The notes beneath the pieces are model-generated. The model was not told the DNA's origin and did no database searches. It saw only the letters and a program-made list of their open reading frames with translations. Source: Cellulosilyticum lentocellum DSM 5427 (GTDB taxonomy: Bacteria > Bacillota > Clostridia > Lachnospirales > Cellulosilyticaceae). Taken from it: a DNA stretch of 64,000 nucleotides. The position numbers were made by a program, and so were the translations under genes. This document shows positions 34,119-43,294 of the stretch, in pieces (position 1 is the first letter of the stretch; the number at the start of each line of letters is the position of its first letter). The DNA lies in the NCBI RefSeq assembly GCF_000178835.2, contig NC_015275.1, positions 331,001 to 395,000 of the forward strand, written 5' to 3'.

Positions 34119-36323
34119 TTATTTAGAAAGATTAGCACCTAAATTACGATTTGCAAAGGTACTGTTTGAAGCAATTTTAAAGACGTTGCCCATGTTAATA
34201 GAACCATCTGAATTTCTCCACAATGTGTGGAAGTCTGTTCCAATAGCTGGAGCAGTTAAAGTAGCAAAGTCACTAGCCGTAGGACCAGTAATCTGTGTAC
34301 CGCGAAGGTCAGAAAGAGTACTATTAGCTGATGCTAGAGTGGTGAATTCATACCACTTACCACCACCATAAAATACGCAGTTCTCAGCTTTACCAATATA
34401 TTTATCAGAGGCTACCTTACCCTCACTAAAGGAAATACAGTTAATGAGTACATTGTTAGACTTAGATTTATCACGAGCAAAGTCGAAATTACTCTTACCA
34501 CCATTATCTAAGGAATTATTAATACTGGTACAGTTCTTTAGCGTAATTGTACCAGGATTACTGTTATCAGTGAAACCGTGATTTTTATTCTCAAAAGCAA
34601 TACTGTTTTCAATACGATGAGGAACAGCGATACCAGAGCCACCTAATTTAAAGCCGTTGCCATCACTATTAGCAGTAAAGTGTCCATCTGTTGTAGCACC
34701 ATTTCTAAAAGCAATACAGTTTTTAATAGTTACACTACCGATAGGACCTGTTTCTGTTTTAGCATATAAGTCCCAACCATCATCTACGTTATTGTAGGCA
34801 ATACAACCATCGAAAACATTACCTTCACCACAAGTTAATTTTGCAGCAAAACCATCTGCATTTTCACCAGTTGCAGGGTCACTATTATTATAAGAAGTAC
34901 AGTTTAAGATTAAGTTATTAGCAGGCCAATCTTTCATAGAAGATAAGCTGGAGTTACGTCTGCTAATTTGTATACCTGTATCTCGGTTTGCTCTAGCAAC
35001 GCAGAGCTCAAGTTTATTATTTTTACCTGAAACAAAGAAACCATTATCTGCAGCACCTTGTACAGTGATGCCTTTGATATACCAGTAGCTACCATCTAAT
35101 TGAATACCGCGCTCATTAGTAGAAGGTTCACCATAAGCCTGAGCTGAGAAGTCTAAGATTACTTCAGCACCATTTAAAGCAACTAAATTATTCATCTTAG
35201 AGGCTGTACCACTATTGGTTTCAGCTATAGTTAACTGCTTATTTAGCTTATAAGTACCACCTGTTAAATAAATGGTACCACCTTGTTGGATAGAAGTGAT
35301 TGCTTTGCTAATAGACATAGGGCTTGATGTAGTACCTAGACCATTATCGCTACCAGTTGGAGATACATAGATAGTTGAACCAGTAACTACTGGTGCTTTT
35401 TCCAAAACAGTTACGTTTATACTAGTACCAGTAGCAAAATTAGCGATGGTACCTTTTACCGTTTTGGTACCCACAGTAGAAGTATTGACACTATCCCAGG
35501 TAACATTTACTTGTGCTTTTGATCCATCTGAATAAGTAGCTTCTACAGTAGCAGGTAGAGAAACAGTATCGCCTTGATAAACAGTTACAGCATTAGGAGC
35601 TGCTACTGAAGTAATAGTAGCTTCTATTTCTCCGCCACCTTGGTCGTTATTTAAGTTGTAAATGGTATTGCCACTTTGATCAACGACATTAAAATAATCA
35701 ATGGTAGCAGTAGCATCACATACAGCAATACCTACATTAACTGAAGCGTTACCTAATTCACTTGTATTATTTTTAGTTGTTGTATCATATGTCTTTATAG
35801 CTTTTACACTTGAGAAATCAGTACTACTTGAAGTGTAGAGTTTATAAGTTGTCCCTATTTTTTCAATGCGTATGTATTGATTAAGACCAGCACCACTTAA
35901 AGAGCCGCTATTACGATCTGGTAATCTGAGTTCATAGCTGCCTGAACTACTGCCTTTGATACCTGCAGAAAGGTGAGGTGAGGTGGCATCTAGGCCATTT
36001 CTAACCATGAGATAAACACGAGAATTAGAAGAAGTGTTTTTTAGCTCTGCCACTTTAAAGGTTGCAGTGAAATCACCTGTTACAGGTAAGTAAGAGTATT
36101 GAAAACTATCTCCTGCGGTTTCCATCTTTCCACCGGTAGCTGAAATAACAAGTTTAGATTCACTTAATGTAGAACTCTCATTATCTACTTGGTTATTATT
36201 TTCTACTGTAACATTACTTAAAGAAGTAGAAGCGAGTAGAACAGTTACATTAATAGATGAAAAAATTGTGGATGCCATAATGCTAATACCTAATAGTTGA
36301 GCTAAAAATCTTTTGTTTTTCAT
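34119..36323 (-). CDS. Secreted PL9 pectate lyase
   Basis: A 734-residue extracellular enzyme that cleaves polygalacturonate by beta-elimination. The order is: signal peptide (1-31), a beta-sandwich of LamG/CBM-like type (about 55-215), a bacterial Ig-like Big_4 domain (about 245-308), then a right-handed beta-helix (about 317-734). The helix carries PL9 residues matching Dickeya Pel9A: N488-A-D490-G-F-A-A-K, D514-D515-G-W-D518 for calcium, and G-N-G-F-K559 as the catalytic base. RBS AAGGAG precedes ATG 36323. Together with GH127 it points to pectin and arabinan use. Its stop abuts repeat copy B. Confidence 0.92.
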   Translation of the reverse strand: MKNKRFLAQLLGISIMASTIFSSINVTVLLASTSLSNVTVENNNQVDNESSTLSESKLVISATGGKMETAGDSFQYSYLPVTGDFTATFKVAELKNTSSNSRVYLMVRNGLDATSPHLSAGIKGSSSGSYELRLPDRNSGSLSGAGLNQYIRIEKIGTTYKLYTSSSTDFSSVKAIKTYDTTTKNNTSELGNASVNVGIAVCDATATIDYFNVVDQSGNTIYNLNNDQGGGEIEATITSVAAPNAVTVYQGDTVSLPATVEATYSDGSKAQVNVTWDSVNTSTVGTKTVKGTIANFATGTSINVTVLEKAPVVTGSTIYVSPTGSDNGLGTTSSPMSISKAITSIQQGGTIYLTGGTYKLNKQLTIAETNSGTASKMNNLVALNGAEVILDFSAQAYGEPSTNERGIQLDGSYWYIKGITVQGAADNGFFVSGKNNKLELCVARANRDTGIQISRRNSSLSSMKDWPANNLILNCTSYNNSDPATGENADGFAAKLTCGEGNVFDGCIAYNNVDDGWDLYAKTETGPIGSVTIKNCIAFRNGATTDGHFTANSDGNGFKLGGSGIAVPHRIENSIAFENKNHGFTDNSNPGTITLKNCTSINNSLDNGGKSNFDFARDKSKSNNVLINCISFSEGKVASDKYIGKAENCVFYGGGKWYEFTTLASANSTLSDLRGTQITGPTASDFATLTAPAIGTDFHTLWRNSDGSINMGNVFKIASNSTFANRNLGANLSK

Positions 36324-36574
36324 ATAAACAACTCCTTAAAATAATATATTTTATATTTGTAATTATAAAAAATAGTTATTTGTTAATAAATAAAAGTGTG
36401 GTATATGCATAAAAAAACGTAGTAAAATGCTAAATTAAGCTGGAGTAAGGACGAATTTATATTAAAAAAATATTGATTCAAAATATTTTGCATAAAAATA
36501 AAAGATTAACAAATGAAGTTAGGGGAGTCACCTTTTGGGCTACATATATATATAAGTAAAGGAGGTGATTCTTG

Positions 36575-36715
36575 ATGGAAGAATTATTAGTTCAAATCGG
36601 TAATGTAGGATTTCCTATTGTCGTTTCAATGTACTTATTAGTAAGGTTAGAAGGCAAGATGGAGGAGCTTACAAAAAGTATTACAAAGCTTACTGATGTG
36701 TTAGAGAAAAAATGA
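36575..36715 (+). CDS. YvrJ-family small membrane peptide
   Basis: A 46-residue peptide, MEELLVQIGNVGFPIVVSMY followed by LLVRLEGKMEELTKSI. This matches the YvrJ family of small single-span proteins: a GFPI-x-V-S-x-YLL-x-R-x-E-x-K core and an amphipathic tail. The function is unknown; relatives are often near DUF1659/DUF2922 genes, which are absent here. RBS AAAGGAGGTGAT is near-perfect and precedes ATG 36575 by 7 nt. It has its own terminator, so it is a monocistronic small gene. Confidence 0.8.
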   Translation: MEELLVQIGNVGFPIVVSMYLLVRLEGKMEELTKSITKLTDVLEKK

Positions 36716-36729
36716 AAAGGAAAATACTT

Positions 36730-36762
36730 AGTGTTATTGCAATCTGGCGATAGCACTTTTTT
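36730..36762 (+). terminator. Terminator of the YvrJ gene
   Basis: AGTGTTATTGC (36730-36740) pairs with GCGATAGCACT (36747-36757), followed by TTTTT. Confidence 0.8.
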
Positions 36763-36860
36763 AATGTAATTTTAACTCAACTTTTACAGGGACGTGCTAG
36801 TAAAAAGTAAGGAAGGGAGATAAGATGCAATTAATAACAGGGAAATAGGAGGAGTATATC

Positions 36861-37685
36861 ATGCCATCAACCTATGCACACTACAAATTTGGAAAAGATG
36901 TATTTAAAGAACTTCCTAAGGAGCTAGTTAAGGAAATTAACCCTTATATGCCACTTTATAAGATAGGGCTTCATGGGCCAGATTTGTTATTTTATTATAA
37001 GCCTTTAGAAACAAATGTTATTAATCAAGAAGGAGCATGGATTCATGACCGTACAGGCTCGGTATTTTTTGAAAAGGCTAGGGCTATTACCAGAAAAAGT
37101 GGGCAAAAGCAAGTGAGATTAGCTTATTTATATGGTTTTATCTGCCACTTTGTCCTAGATAGTGTGTGCCATGGCTATGTAGATGAAAAAATAGCTGAGA
37201 GTGGCATAGGACATATGGAGATAGAAATAGAGTTTGATCGCTTTTTATTAGAAGAGGATGGAAAAGATCCTCTCAAGCAAGATTTAACTAAACATATTTG
37301 TGTGAATGAAGACTATGCCAAGGTTATAGCTCCGTATTTCATAGGTGTGACGCCTAAGGAAATTAAAAGGGCACTTTCCTCTATGAAGAGATATAGTAGT
37401 TTCTTGATGATGCCTAATAAATTTAAACGCTTTTTTGTTTATAGCATACTTAAATTATCTGGGCATTTTGAAAAAATGAAAGAGTTACTTGTTAGTGAGA
37501 TACCTAATCCAAAGTGTATGGATAGTAACCAAAAGTTAAAAAGTTTATACGATGAAGCAATAGCTATTGCTGTGGAATTAATTATAGAATATTATGAAAG
37601 TATAGATGGGGAGTCATTGCTTAGTGAAAAATATCAAATAACCTTTGGGGGCCAAAGAGAGAAGGAGGCAAACTATGCCGTTTAA
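36861..37685 (+). CDS. Zinc-dependent phospholipase C-like protein
   Basis: A 274-residue protein of the zinc PLC/S1-P1 nuclease-like family. Candidate metal ligands are seen in STYAHYKFG (N-terminal H), GLHGPDLLFYY (about 38), AWIHDRTG (about 56), FICHFVLDSVCHGYVD (about 95) and GHMEIEIEFDRF (about 118). There is no signal peptide, unlike alpha-toxin, so it is probably cytoplasmic, as in many Clostridial paralogues of unknown substrate. RBS AGGAGGAG precedes ATG 36861. It overlaps the next gene by 11 nt, so the two are translationally coupled. Confidence 0.82.
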   Translation: MPSTYAHYKFGKDVFKELPKELVKEINPYMPLYKIGLHGPDLLFYYKPLETNVINQEGAWIHDRTGSVFFEKARAITRKSGQKQVRLAYLYGFICHFVLDSVCHGYVDEKIAESGIGHMEIEIEFDRFLLEEDGKDPLKQDLTKHICVNEDYAKVIAPYFIGVTPKEIKRALSSMKRYSSFLMMPNKFKRFFVYSILKLSGHFEKMKELLVSEIPNPKCMDSNQKLKSLYDEAIAIAVELIIEYYESIDGESLLSEKYQITFGGQREKEANYAV

Positions 37686-38943
37686 ATTAACTAAGCTTGA
37701 AAAGGCATGGATTTTGTATGATGTAGGAAATTCAGCATTTATTTTAATGGTTTCTACGATTATTCCCATTTACTTTAACTATTTAGCTGGTTTAGAGGGA
37801 TTATCTGCAGTAGATTATTTAGCGTATTGGGGTTATGCAGCTTCAATTGCCACTTTATTAGTTGCTTTTATAGGGCCTATCTGTGGGACACTGGCAGATA
37901 CAAAAAATTTTAAAAAGCCTATTTTTATAGTAGCGCTTTTAGTAGGCGTTATAGCTTGTAGTTTGTTGGGGGTAATGAGTTCCTGGTTAGCTTTTTTAAT
38001 TGTTTTTATCATTGCCAAGACAGGATTTTCATCTAGCCTTGTTTTCTATGATGCTATGTTAACGGATGTCACGACAGAAGATAGAATGGATCAAGTATCA
38101 GCTCAGGGGTTTGCTTGGGGCTATATTGGAAGCTGTATACCTTTTGTTATAAGCTTAGGCTTAGTATTGGGGGCAGAAAAAATAGGGATTACGATGCAGC
38201 TTGCTATGACCATTAGTTTGATTATGGTAGCTCTTTGGTGGGTAGGTGTAACCTTGCCACTTCTCAAAAATTACAAGCAAAAATATTATGTAGAACGTGA
38301 GAAAGCTGCTATCAAGCAAAGTTTTATAAGACTAGGAAAAACGTTAAAAACAATCAAGCAAGATAAAAGGTTATTATTTTTCCTTTTAGCTTTCTTCTTC
38401 TATATTGATGGGGTATATACTATTATTGATATGGCAACAGCCTACGGGCAGGCTTTGGGCCTTGATAGTACAGGACTTTTACTGGCTCTACTTACAACTC
38501 AATTAGTAGCTTTTCCATGTTCCCTTATCTTTGGGCGATTAGCAAAGAAATATGCTGCTCGCAAATTGATTACTATATGTATTTTAGCTTATACGGGAAT
38601 TGCCATTTTTGCATTATTTATGACGACGCAGCTACATTTTTGGATATTGGCTATCTGTGTGGGAATGTTTCAGGGCGGTATTCAAGCTTTATCTAGATCT
38701 TACTTCGCTAAGATTATTCCAGCAGAAAAGTCAGGAGAGTATTTTGGCATCCTTGATATTTGCGGAAAAGGTGCTTCTTTTTTAGGAACGACTGTAGTGG
38801 GTGTGGCTAGTCAGCTTTCAGGGAGTGTCAATGTAGGAGTTAGTGTGATTGCTATTATTTTTATACTAGGCTTAATACTTTTTAATTTTTCAGCAAGATT
38901 GGGAGAAGAAAGAATAGAGCTAGGGGTAGCTGGAGATATTTAA
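37675..38943 (+). CDS. UMF1/Atg22-type MFS transporter
   Basis: A 422-residue, 12-helix transporter. The opening LEKAWILYDVGNSAFILMV and the loop GPICGTLADTKNFKKP are characteristic of the UMF1 group related to yeast Atg22, which exports amino acids from the vacuole. Bacterial substrates are unknown. I choose ATG 37675 behind AAGGAGG, which overlaps the phospholipase gene; the frame is open to 37645. Coupling suggests the transporter moves a product of the upstream hydrolase, but this is inference. Confidence 0.88.
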   Translation: MPFKLTKLEKAWILYDVGNSAFILMVSTIIPIYFNYLAGLEGLSAVDYLAYWGYAASIATLLVAFIGPICGTLADTKNFKKPIFIVALLVGVIACSLLGVMSSWLAFLIVFIIAKTGFSSSLVFYDAMLTDVTTEDRMDQVSAQGFAWGYIGSCIPFVISLGLVLGAEKIGITMQLAMTISLIMVALWWVGVTLPLLKNYKQKYYVEREKAAIKQSFIRLGKTLKTIKQDKRLLFFLLAFFFYIDGVYTIIDMATAYGQALGLDSTGLLLALLTTQLVAFPCSLIFGRLAKKYAARKLITICILAYTGIAIFALFMTTQLHFWILAICVGMFQGGIQALSRSYFAKIIPAEKSGEYFGILDICGKGASFLGTTVVGVASQLSGSVNVGVSVIAIIFILGLILFNFSARLGEERIELGVAGDI

Positions 38944-38970
38944 AGATTTAAAAGTAAAGTTGAATGAAAA

Positions 38971-39006
38971 AAGACAAGTATGAACAAGACATACTTGTCT
39001 CTTTTT
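38971..39006 (+). terminator. Terminator of the phospholipase-UMF1 operon
   Basis: AGACAAGTATG pairs with CATACTTGTCT (38990-39000), followed by CTTTTTG. Confidence 0.8.
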
Positions 39007-39009
39007 GTT

Positions 39010-39724
39010 GTAAAATAATAAAAAAAATAGTTGAATAGAGCAGAGGCTACAAATAAAAACACCAGCAGAAGAGGTTTAGGGGTAACTACTAGTGTCTTTA
39101 TTTGCATTATACATGCTACTTATCTTGTACCAGATAAGTTAGCGAAAGGGTATTACAAATAGAAGTATATATAAAAAAACAAAAGGAATAAATAAATTTG
39201 CTCAAAATGGGTAAATTTTTGCTACAAGATGAAAAATTAAGGGCAAGAATGTTAAATATAAATAAATTTGTTCTTTTACTTTAAGTGATAACTAATATTA
39301 TATTTCGTCAGCTTTTCTCACTAGAATAATTACATAATCGCCATTTAAGTCATGAATCTCATCCTCAATTTATCAAAGATTAAGAGAAGGTATCTATCAA
39401 TGTCGTGTAAAATTTGTGTTAAATTAAAAATGAAAATTTATTTTTATAGACTATAAAATGTGATATTAAGATATCGTTAATTTCTAAAAATAATTATTGC
39501 TTTATATAATAATGCGTATATAATGTTCTCTATAATTATAAATAACGATTAACTTAGCAGATATTAATAAAAGGTAGGATAGTGATATTGTTTTAAATGA
39601 AGAAAAAGATTATTGGGCTTAATATACTTAAAAATTCAAGGCATAACTTGCGCTGAGTAGGGGGTAAGGTATGTCTTTTTACGTAAATATTATTGAAACG
39701 TTTTATATGAAAAGGAGAATGGCT
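39010..39724. other. Long AT-rich intergenic region upstream of ktrB
   Basis: About 715 nt with no supportable gene. On the minus strand 39308-39366 reads EIHDLNGDYVIILVRKADEI before a stop, perhaps a gene scrap. No c-di-AMP riboswitch core, common before ktr genes in Firmicutes, was recognised. Promoter-like TATAAT strings are frequent but not convincing. Confidence 0.5.
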
Positions 39725-41023
39725 ATGAATAGGAATGATCTTAAAAAGATTGCTCCAGCAAAAATAATTGCATTGGGTTTTATCATGGTGATTTTAATAG
39801 GAGCAATTTTATTAAGTCTACCGATTTTTGCAAATGAAGGAGTGGAGGTTTCTTTTTTAGATGCGTTGTTTACTTCAACTAGTGCTGTGTGTGTGACGGG
39901 ACTTATTGCTATTGATACGGCAGACACCTTCAATGTTTTTGGACGAACAATAGTAGCTTTACTTATACAAATAGGAGGCTTGGGGGTCACCTCTATTGGT
40001 GTAGGTATTATTTTAATTGCGGGTAAAAGGGTAGGGCTTAAACAGAGAACTTTGGTAAGGGAAGCTTTGAATTTAAATTCTTTTCAGGGGATTGTAAGGT
40101 TAGTAAAAGCGGTACTTTTAATGACACTTGGATTTGAATTAGCAGGTGCCGTGCTAAGCTTTATCGTTTTTAGAGCAGATTATAACACATGGGATGCTAT
40201 TGGAATTAGTGTATTTCATTCAATTGCTGCTTTTAACAATTCAGGTTTTGATATTCTTGGTAATTTGCAGAACTTATCTCCTTATAAGGACAATGTTCTT
40301 TTAAACTTAACGACTTGTGGTCTTATTATTTTTGGAGGACTTGGGTTCCTTGTTATTATTGATGTGGCTAAGAATCGTTCTTTTAAAAAGCTAACCTTTC
40401 ACTCTAAGGTGGTTTTAACAATGACAGGCAGTTTACTTTTAATAGGTACACTCCTTTTGAAATGGACAGAAGATATTCCTTGGCTGGCAGCTTTCTTTAA
40501 CAGTACTTCTGCTAGAACGGCAGGCTTTAGTACATACCCTCTTGGAGACTTTACTAATGCTGGTTTATTAGTGCTCATTGTACTCATGTTTATAGGAGCT
40601 TCACCAGGCTCTACAGGAGGTGGTATTAAGACGACTACTTTGTTTGTTTTAATTCAATCTTTAAAAAGTACAGCAACCAACCAACACTGTCAGGCTTTTA
40701 AAAGAAGTATTCCTTGTGAGGCGATTATGAAAGCCTTTATGATCACACTACTTTCGTTAGGAATAGTCGTAGCTGGAACTTTTGCGCTTTGCGTTTTTGA
40801 ACCAGAAAACACGTTTGTACAAAATATATTTGAGGTGACTTCGGCCTTTGGTACTGTGGGATTATCTACAGGAATTACGCCAGGTTTAACTGGGCCAAGT
40901 AAAATGGTTTTAATTATCATTATGTACATAGGAAGAATAGGTCCGCTGACAGTTGCTTCTTTATGGTTTACTAAAGAAAAAGCAAGTGTGAAGTATTCAG
41001 AAGGACTTATTACAATTGGATAG
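39725..41023 (+). CDS. ktrB: Potassium uptake channel subunit KtrB (TrkH/KtrB family)
   Basis: A 432-residue Na+/K+-dependent potassium uptake protein. Four membrane-pore-membrane repeats each carry a filter glycine: SAVCVTGL (about 60), AFNNSGF (about 172), SARTAGFST (about 262) and SAFGTVGLST (about 378). ATG 39725, 7 nt after GGAG, is the best-spaced start; ATG 39719 is too close, and the open frame to 39671 lacks a site. It pairs with the regulatory subunit KtrA 11 nt downstream. Together they import potassium for osmotic adaptation. Confidence 0.93.
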   Translation: MNRNDLKKIAPAKIIALGFIMVILIGAILLSLPIFANEGVEVSFLDALFTSTSAVCVTGLIAIDTADTFNVFGRTIVALLIQIGGLGVTSIGVGIILIAGKRVGLKQRTLVREALNLNSFQGIVRLVKAVLLMTLGFELAGAVLSFIVFRADYNTWDAIGISVFHSIAAFNNSGFDILGNLQNLSPYKDNVLLNLTTCGLIIFGGLGFLVIIDVAKNRSFKKLTFHSKVVLTMTGSLLLIGTLLLKWTEDIPWLAAFFNSTSARTAGFSTYPLGDFTNAGLLVLIVLMFIGASPGSTGGGIKTTTLFVLIQSLKSTATNQHCQAFKRSIPCEAIMKAFMITLLSLGIVVAGTFALCVFEPENTFVQNIFEVTSAFGTVGLSTGITPGLTGPSKMVLIIIMYIGRIGPLTVASLWFTKEKASVKYSEGLITIG

Positions 41024-41034
41024 GAGAATAGGCG

Positions 41035-41703
41035 ATGTTTAATAATTTAAATAAGAAAAATGGAGCAATAGGTATTATTGGTTTAGGTAGATTTGGAATG
41101 GCACTAGCACAGAGACTTTGTGAACTAGGTAAGGAAGTATTAGCTGTTGATGAGAGCGAAGCTAAGATTAAAGAAATTAGAAATTACACAGAATATGCTT
41201 TTGTAGTAGATAATTTCACAAAAGAAACCTTACAAGAAGCAGGTATTCAGAATTGTGAAGTGGTTGTTGTGTGTATTAGTGAGAAAATAGATGTCAGTAT
41301 CTTAACCACCTTAAATGTAGTGAGTTTAGGAGTACCTAAAGTTATTGCAAAGTCTGTTAGCTATGAACAAGGCTGTGTACTAGAGAAGCTTGGAGCGGAA
41401 GTTGTTTATCCGGAAAGAGATATGGCCTTAAGAGTAGCTAAGAGAATAGTAGCTGCTAATGTACTTGACTACCTTTCCTTAAATGGTGGTATAGAAATTT
41501 CCGAAATAAAAATATTAGATAAATGGGTTAATAAGTCTATTGGACAATTAGATATTCGTAAACAGTATAATCTTAATATTATTGCTATTGAACAAGGGAA
41601 TAATATTGTTACAGAAATTAGCCCTCAGTATAAGTTTTCAAAGGATGATATTATTATTGTGATTGGTAAGAAAGAAAGCATAGAAGAATTTGAGAATCAC
41701 TAA
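41035..41703 (+). CDS. ktrA: Potassium uptake regulatory subunit KtrA
   Basis: A 222-residue cytoplasmic RCK protein forming the octameric gating ring under KtrB. The RCK-N Rossmann domain has IIGLGRFGMALAQRL (residues 14-28) and VLAVDES (about 37), and binds ATP/ADP or NAD. The RCK-C domain (about 145-222), which binds c-di-AMP in several Firmicutes, begins near EISEIKILDKW. RBS AGGAG precedes ATG 41035. A collapsed second copy of this gene lies at 48474-48647, so this end of the region was duplicated before the island in between arrived or expanded. Confidence 0.93.
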   Translation: MFNNLNKKNGAIGIIGLGRFGMALAQRLCELGKEVLAVDESEAKIKEIRNYTEYAFVVDNFTKETLQEAGIQNCEVVVVCISEKIDVSILTTLNVVSLGVPKVIAKSVSYEQGCVLEKLGAEVVYPERDMALRVAKRIVAANVLDYLSLNGGIEISEIKILDKWVNKSIGQLDIRKQYNLNIIAIEQGNNIVTEISPQYKFSKDDIIIVIGKKESIEEFENH

Positions 41704-41972
41704 AAATTTCTAGGAGTTTGTAAAAAGTCATAAGTATAAACTTAAAACTGATTTTTTCAGCAAAAAGCAAATGAAAGGTTTACTTTTTATAGTCGTTTGA
41801 TTGGGGTACTATTTACAATGACGCTTTATGACGGTATAAACTAAGCTTTACTTTTATTCAGGGGGAGAGAGTTTAGCATTTAAAGATTTTATATTTTGCT
41901 TAACGTTGACTTATATCAGTTTTATGCTATGAAGAAAGAATATTGTATAGTTAGTTTGGAGATATGCTCCTA

Positions 41973-42023
41973 AGAATAGGTAGTTTGTCTTACACGAAGG
42001 GTGTAAGACAAACTACCTATTCT
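41973..42023. repeat. Perfect 23-bp inverted repeat
   Basis: The 23 bases 41973-41995 (beginning AGAATAGGTAGTTTG) are exactly repeated in reverse complement at 42001-42023 around a GAAGG loop. No T-run follows on either strand. It marks the start of the island after ktrA and could be a terminator or a mobile-element remnant. From 41704 to here nothing gene-like is seen. Confidence 0.8.
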
Positions 42024-42057
42024 CGTATTGAGAGTTATTTAGAAGAACTCATTCAAT

Positions 42058-42660
42058 CTAGAAAAACTTAAGCATTAAATTAATGCATATGTATTTTTGA
42101 TTTTTAACATATCCTAGTGCTTTTGTAAGTTTCTCATTAGTAGTGGAGATTTTAGAAGTCTTTTCTACCCATAACTAAAAGGCATCAAGAGCTGTTCTAG
42201 ATGCATCCTGACGCTTTTCACTTCGTTCTTCATGAGACATGTTTTTCATCTCTTCTTCTTGATTGTTAAGGGGGATACCTATACCAAATTTCTGATACAT
42301 GACCTGAGCTACTAATGAAGCTATTGCAATAGAAAGATAATACAGATGTAGGAATAGCTAGCTTTTGAAAATTATCTTTAAGATATTGGTTGTCTCTACT
42401 GTCGCATTTCGTATACTTTATCACTTACTGAATAACCTATTTTATTTTTCACGCAGTGAGTACAAACTCTACCTCAGTGCGTATAAGTTTTTGGCCTACT
42501 ATTTTTAACTCACTTTTACATATAGGCAAGTTTCTTCCGGATTTATAAGATGTTTTTAATGCGAATATTTAATTTCTCAATGGTGTGCTCTTTTACTACA
42601 AATAACTTTTTTATTTTTCTACTAATGCTCGAACATTAAAAGCTCTTTAGGCTCAGTCAT
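42058..42660 (-). pseudogene. IS66-family transposase (TnpC) remnant
   Basis: Read on the minus strand in shifting frames, it gives the zinc-binding segment CPICKSELKIVGQKLIRTEV and IPTSVLS. Next come IASLVAQVMYQKFGIGIPL with NNQEEEMKN, and SHEERSEKRQDASRTALDAF with LTKALGYVKNQKY. These follow the order of an IS66 TnpC protein, with frameshifts, several stops and a missing middle. No terminal inverted repeats were identified. A second piece of such a gene is at 48284-48454. Confidence 0.7.
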
Positions 42661-43017
42661 TTGAGTCTTCCTTTTTTGTGATTTATTGCTTTAATTATAG
42701 TATTTTTGACTTAATATGATTATGTTTTAAGGCAGAGTGAATACTTAGGAAGTGAAGATTTTTTAAGTGTTACAGGAGATTTATTGGTGATTTTTTATAT
42801 TTAATAACAAGTATCTTTGTGGTTCGTTTCAATAACATGATGTGTCTTTTTTTGTTCCATTTCCAGGTATTGTAAAAGTAATTCTATCTATTGAAAGGAG
42901 AATTCTTTTACTTGTCTGGTGTTTTGACCGCTGAAACTTTAAATTCTCCAGTAAATTTTTAGTGGCAAGCAAAATCATTTTTATCTTAGTAGAGTACTTT
43001 TAAACCTGCTTTCTAGT

Positions 43018-43242
43018 ACTACGTCTTTTTATGAATTACTTACAGCAGGTGATTTGAAGAACTTTAAAAGCTGGAAAGTAGAAGTTGCTAACTATCATCA
43101 ATGCCGCTTTACAAACGCTGCTGTTGAAGGTGGAAATAATAAAATCAAAGCCCTACAGCATAGAAGCTATTTTTTAAGAAGCCCAAAAACATATGAATAT
43201 CGTATTTATTTAGAGTGTAATAGTAGTTTGCTGATAGCCTAG
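43018..43242 (+). pseudogene. ISL3-family transposase C-terminal remnant
   Basis: The frame reads TSFYELLTAGDLKNF, then CRFTNAAVEGGNNKIKALQH with RSYFLRSPKTYEYRIYLEC. FTNAAVEG-NNKIK-RSY is the hallmark C-terminus of ISL3 transposases. The rest of the gene is absent. It lies between the IS66 remnant and the island's first gene. 42,661-43,017 shows nothing recognisable. Confidence 0.7.
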
Positions 43243-43294
43243 AGGTTATCAAACACACATGTTGGTGATGAGCCATTATATATAAACAAAAATA

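Noticed and set aside
39010-39724. c-di-AMP (ydaO-type) riboswitch before ktrB
   Set aside because: Expected for Firmicute ktr genes, but I could not find the conserved core or a terminator/antiterminator pair.
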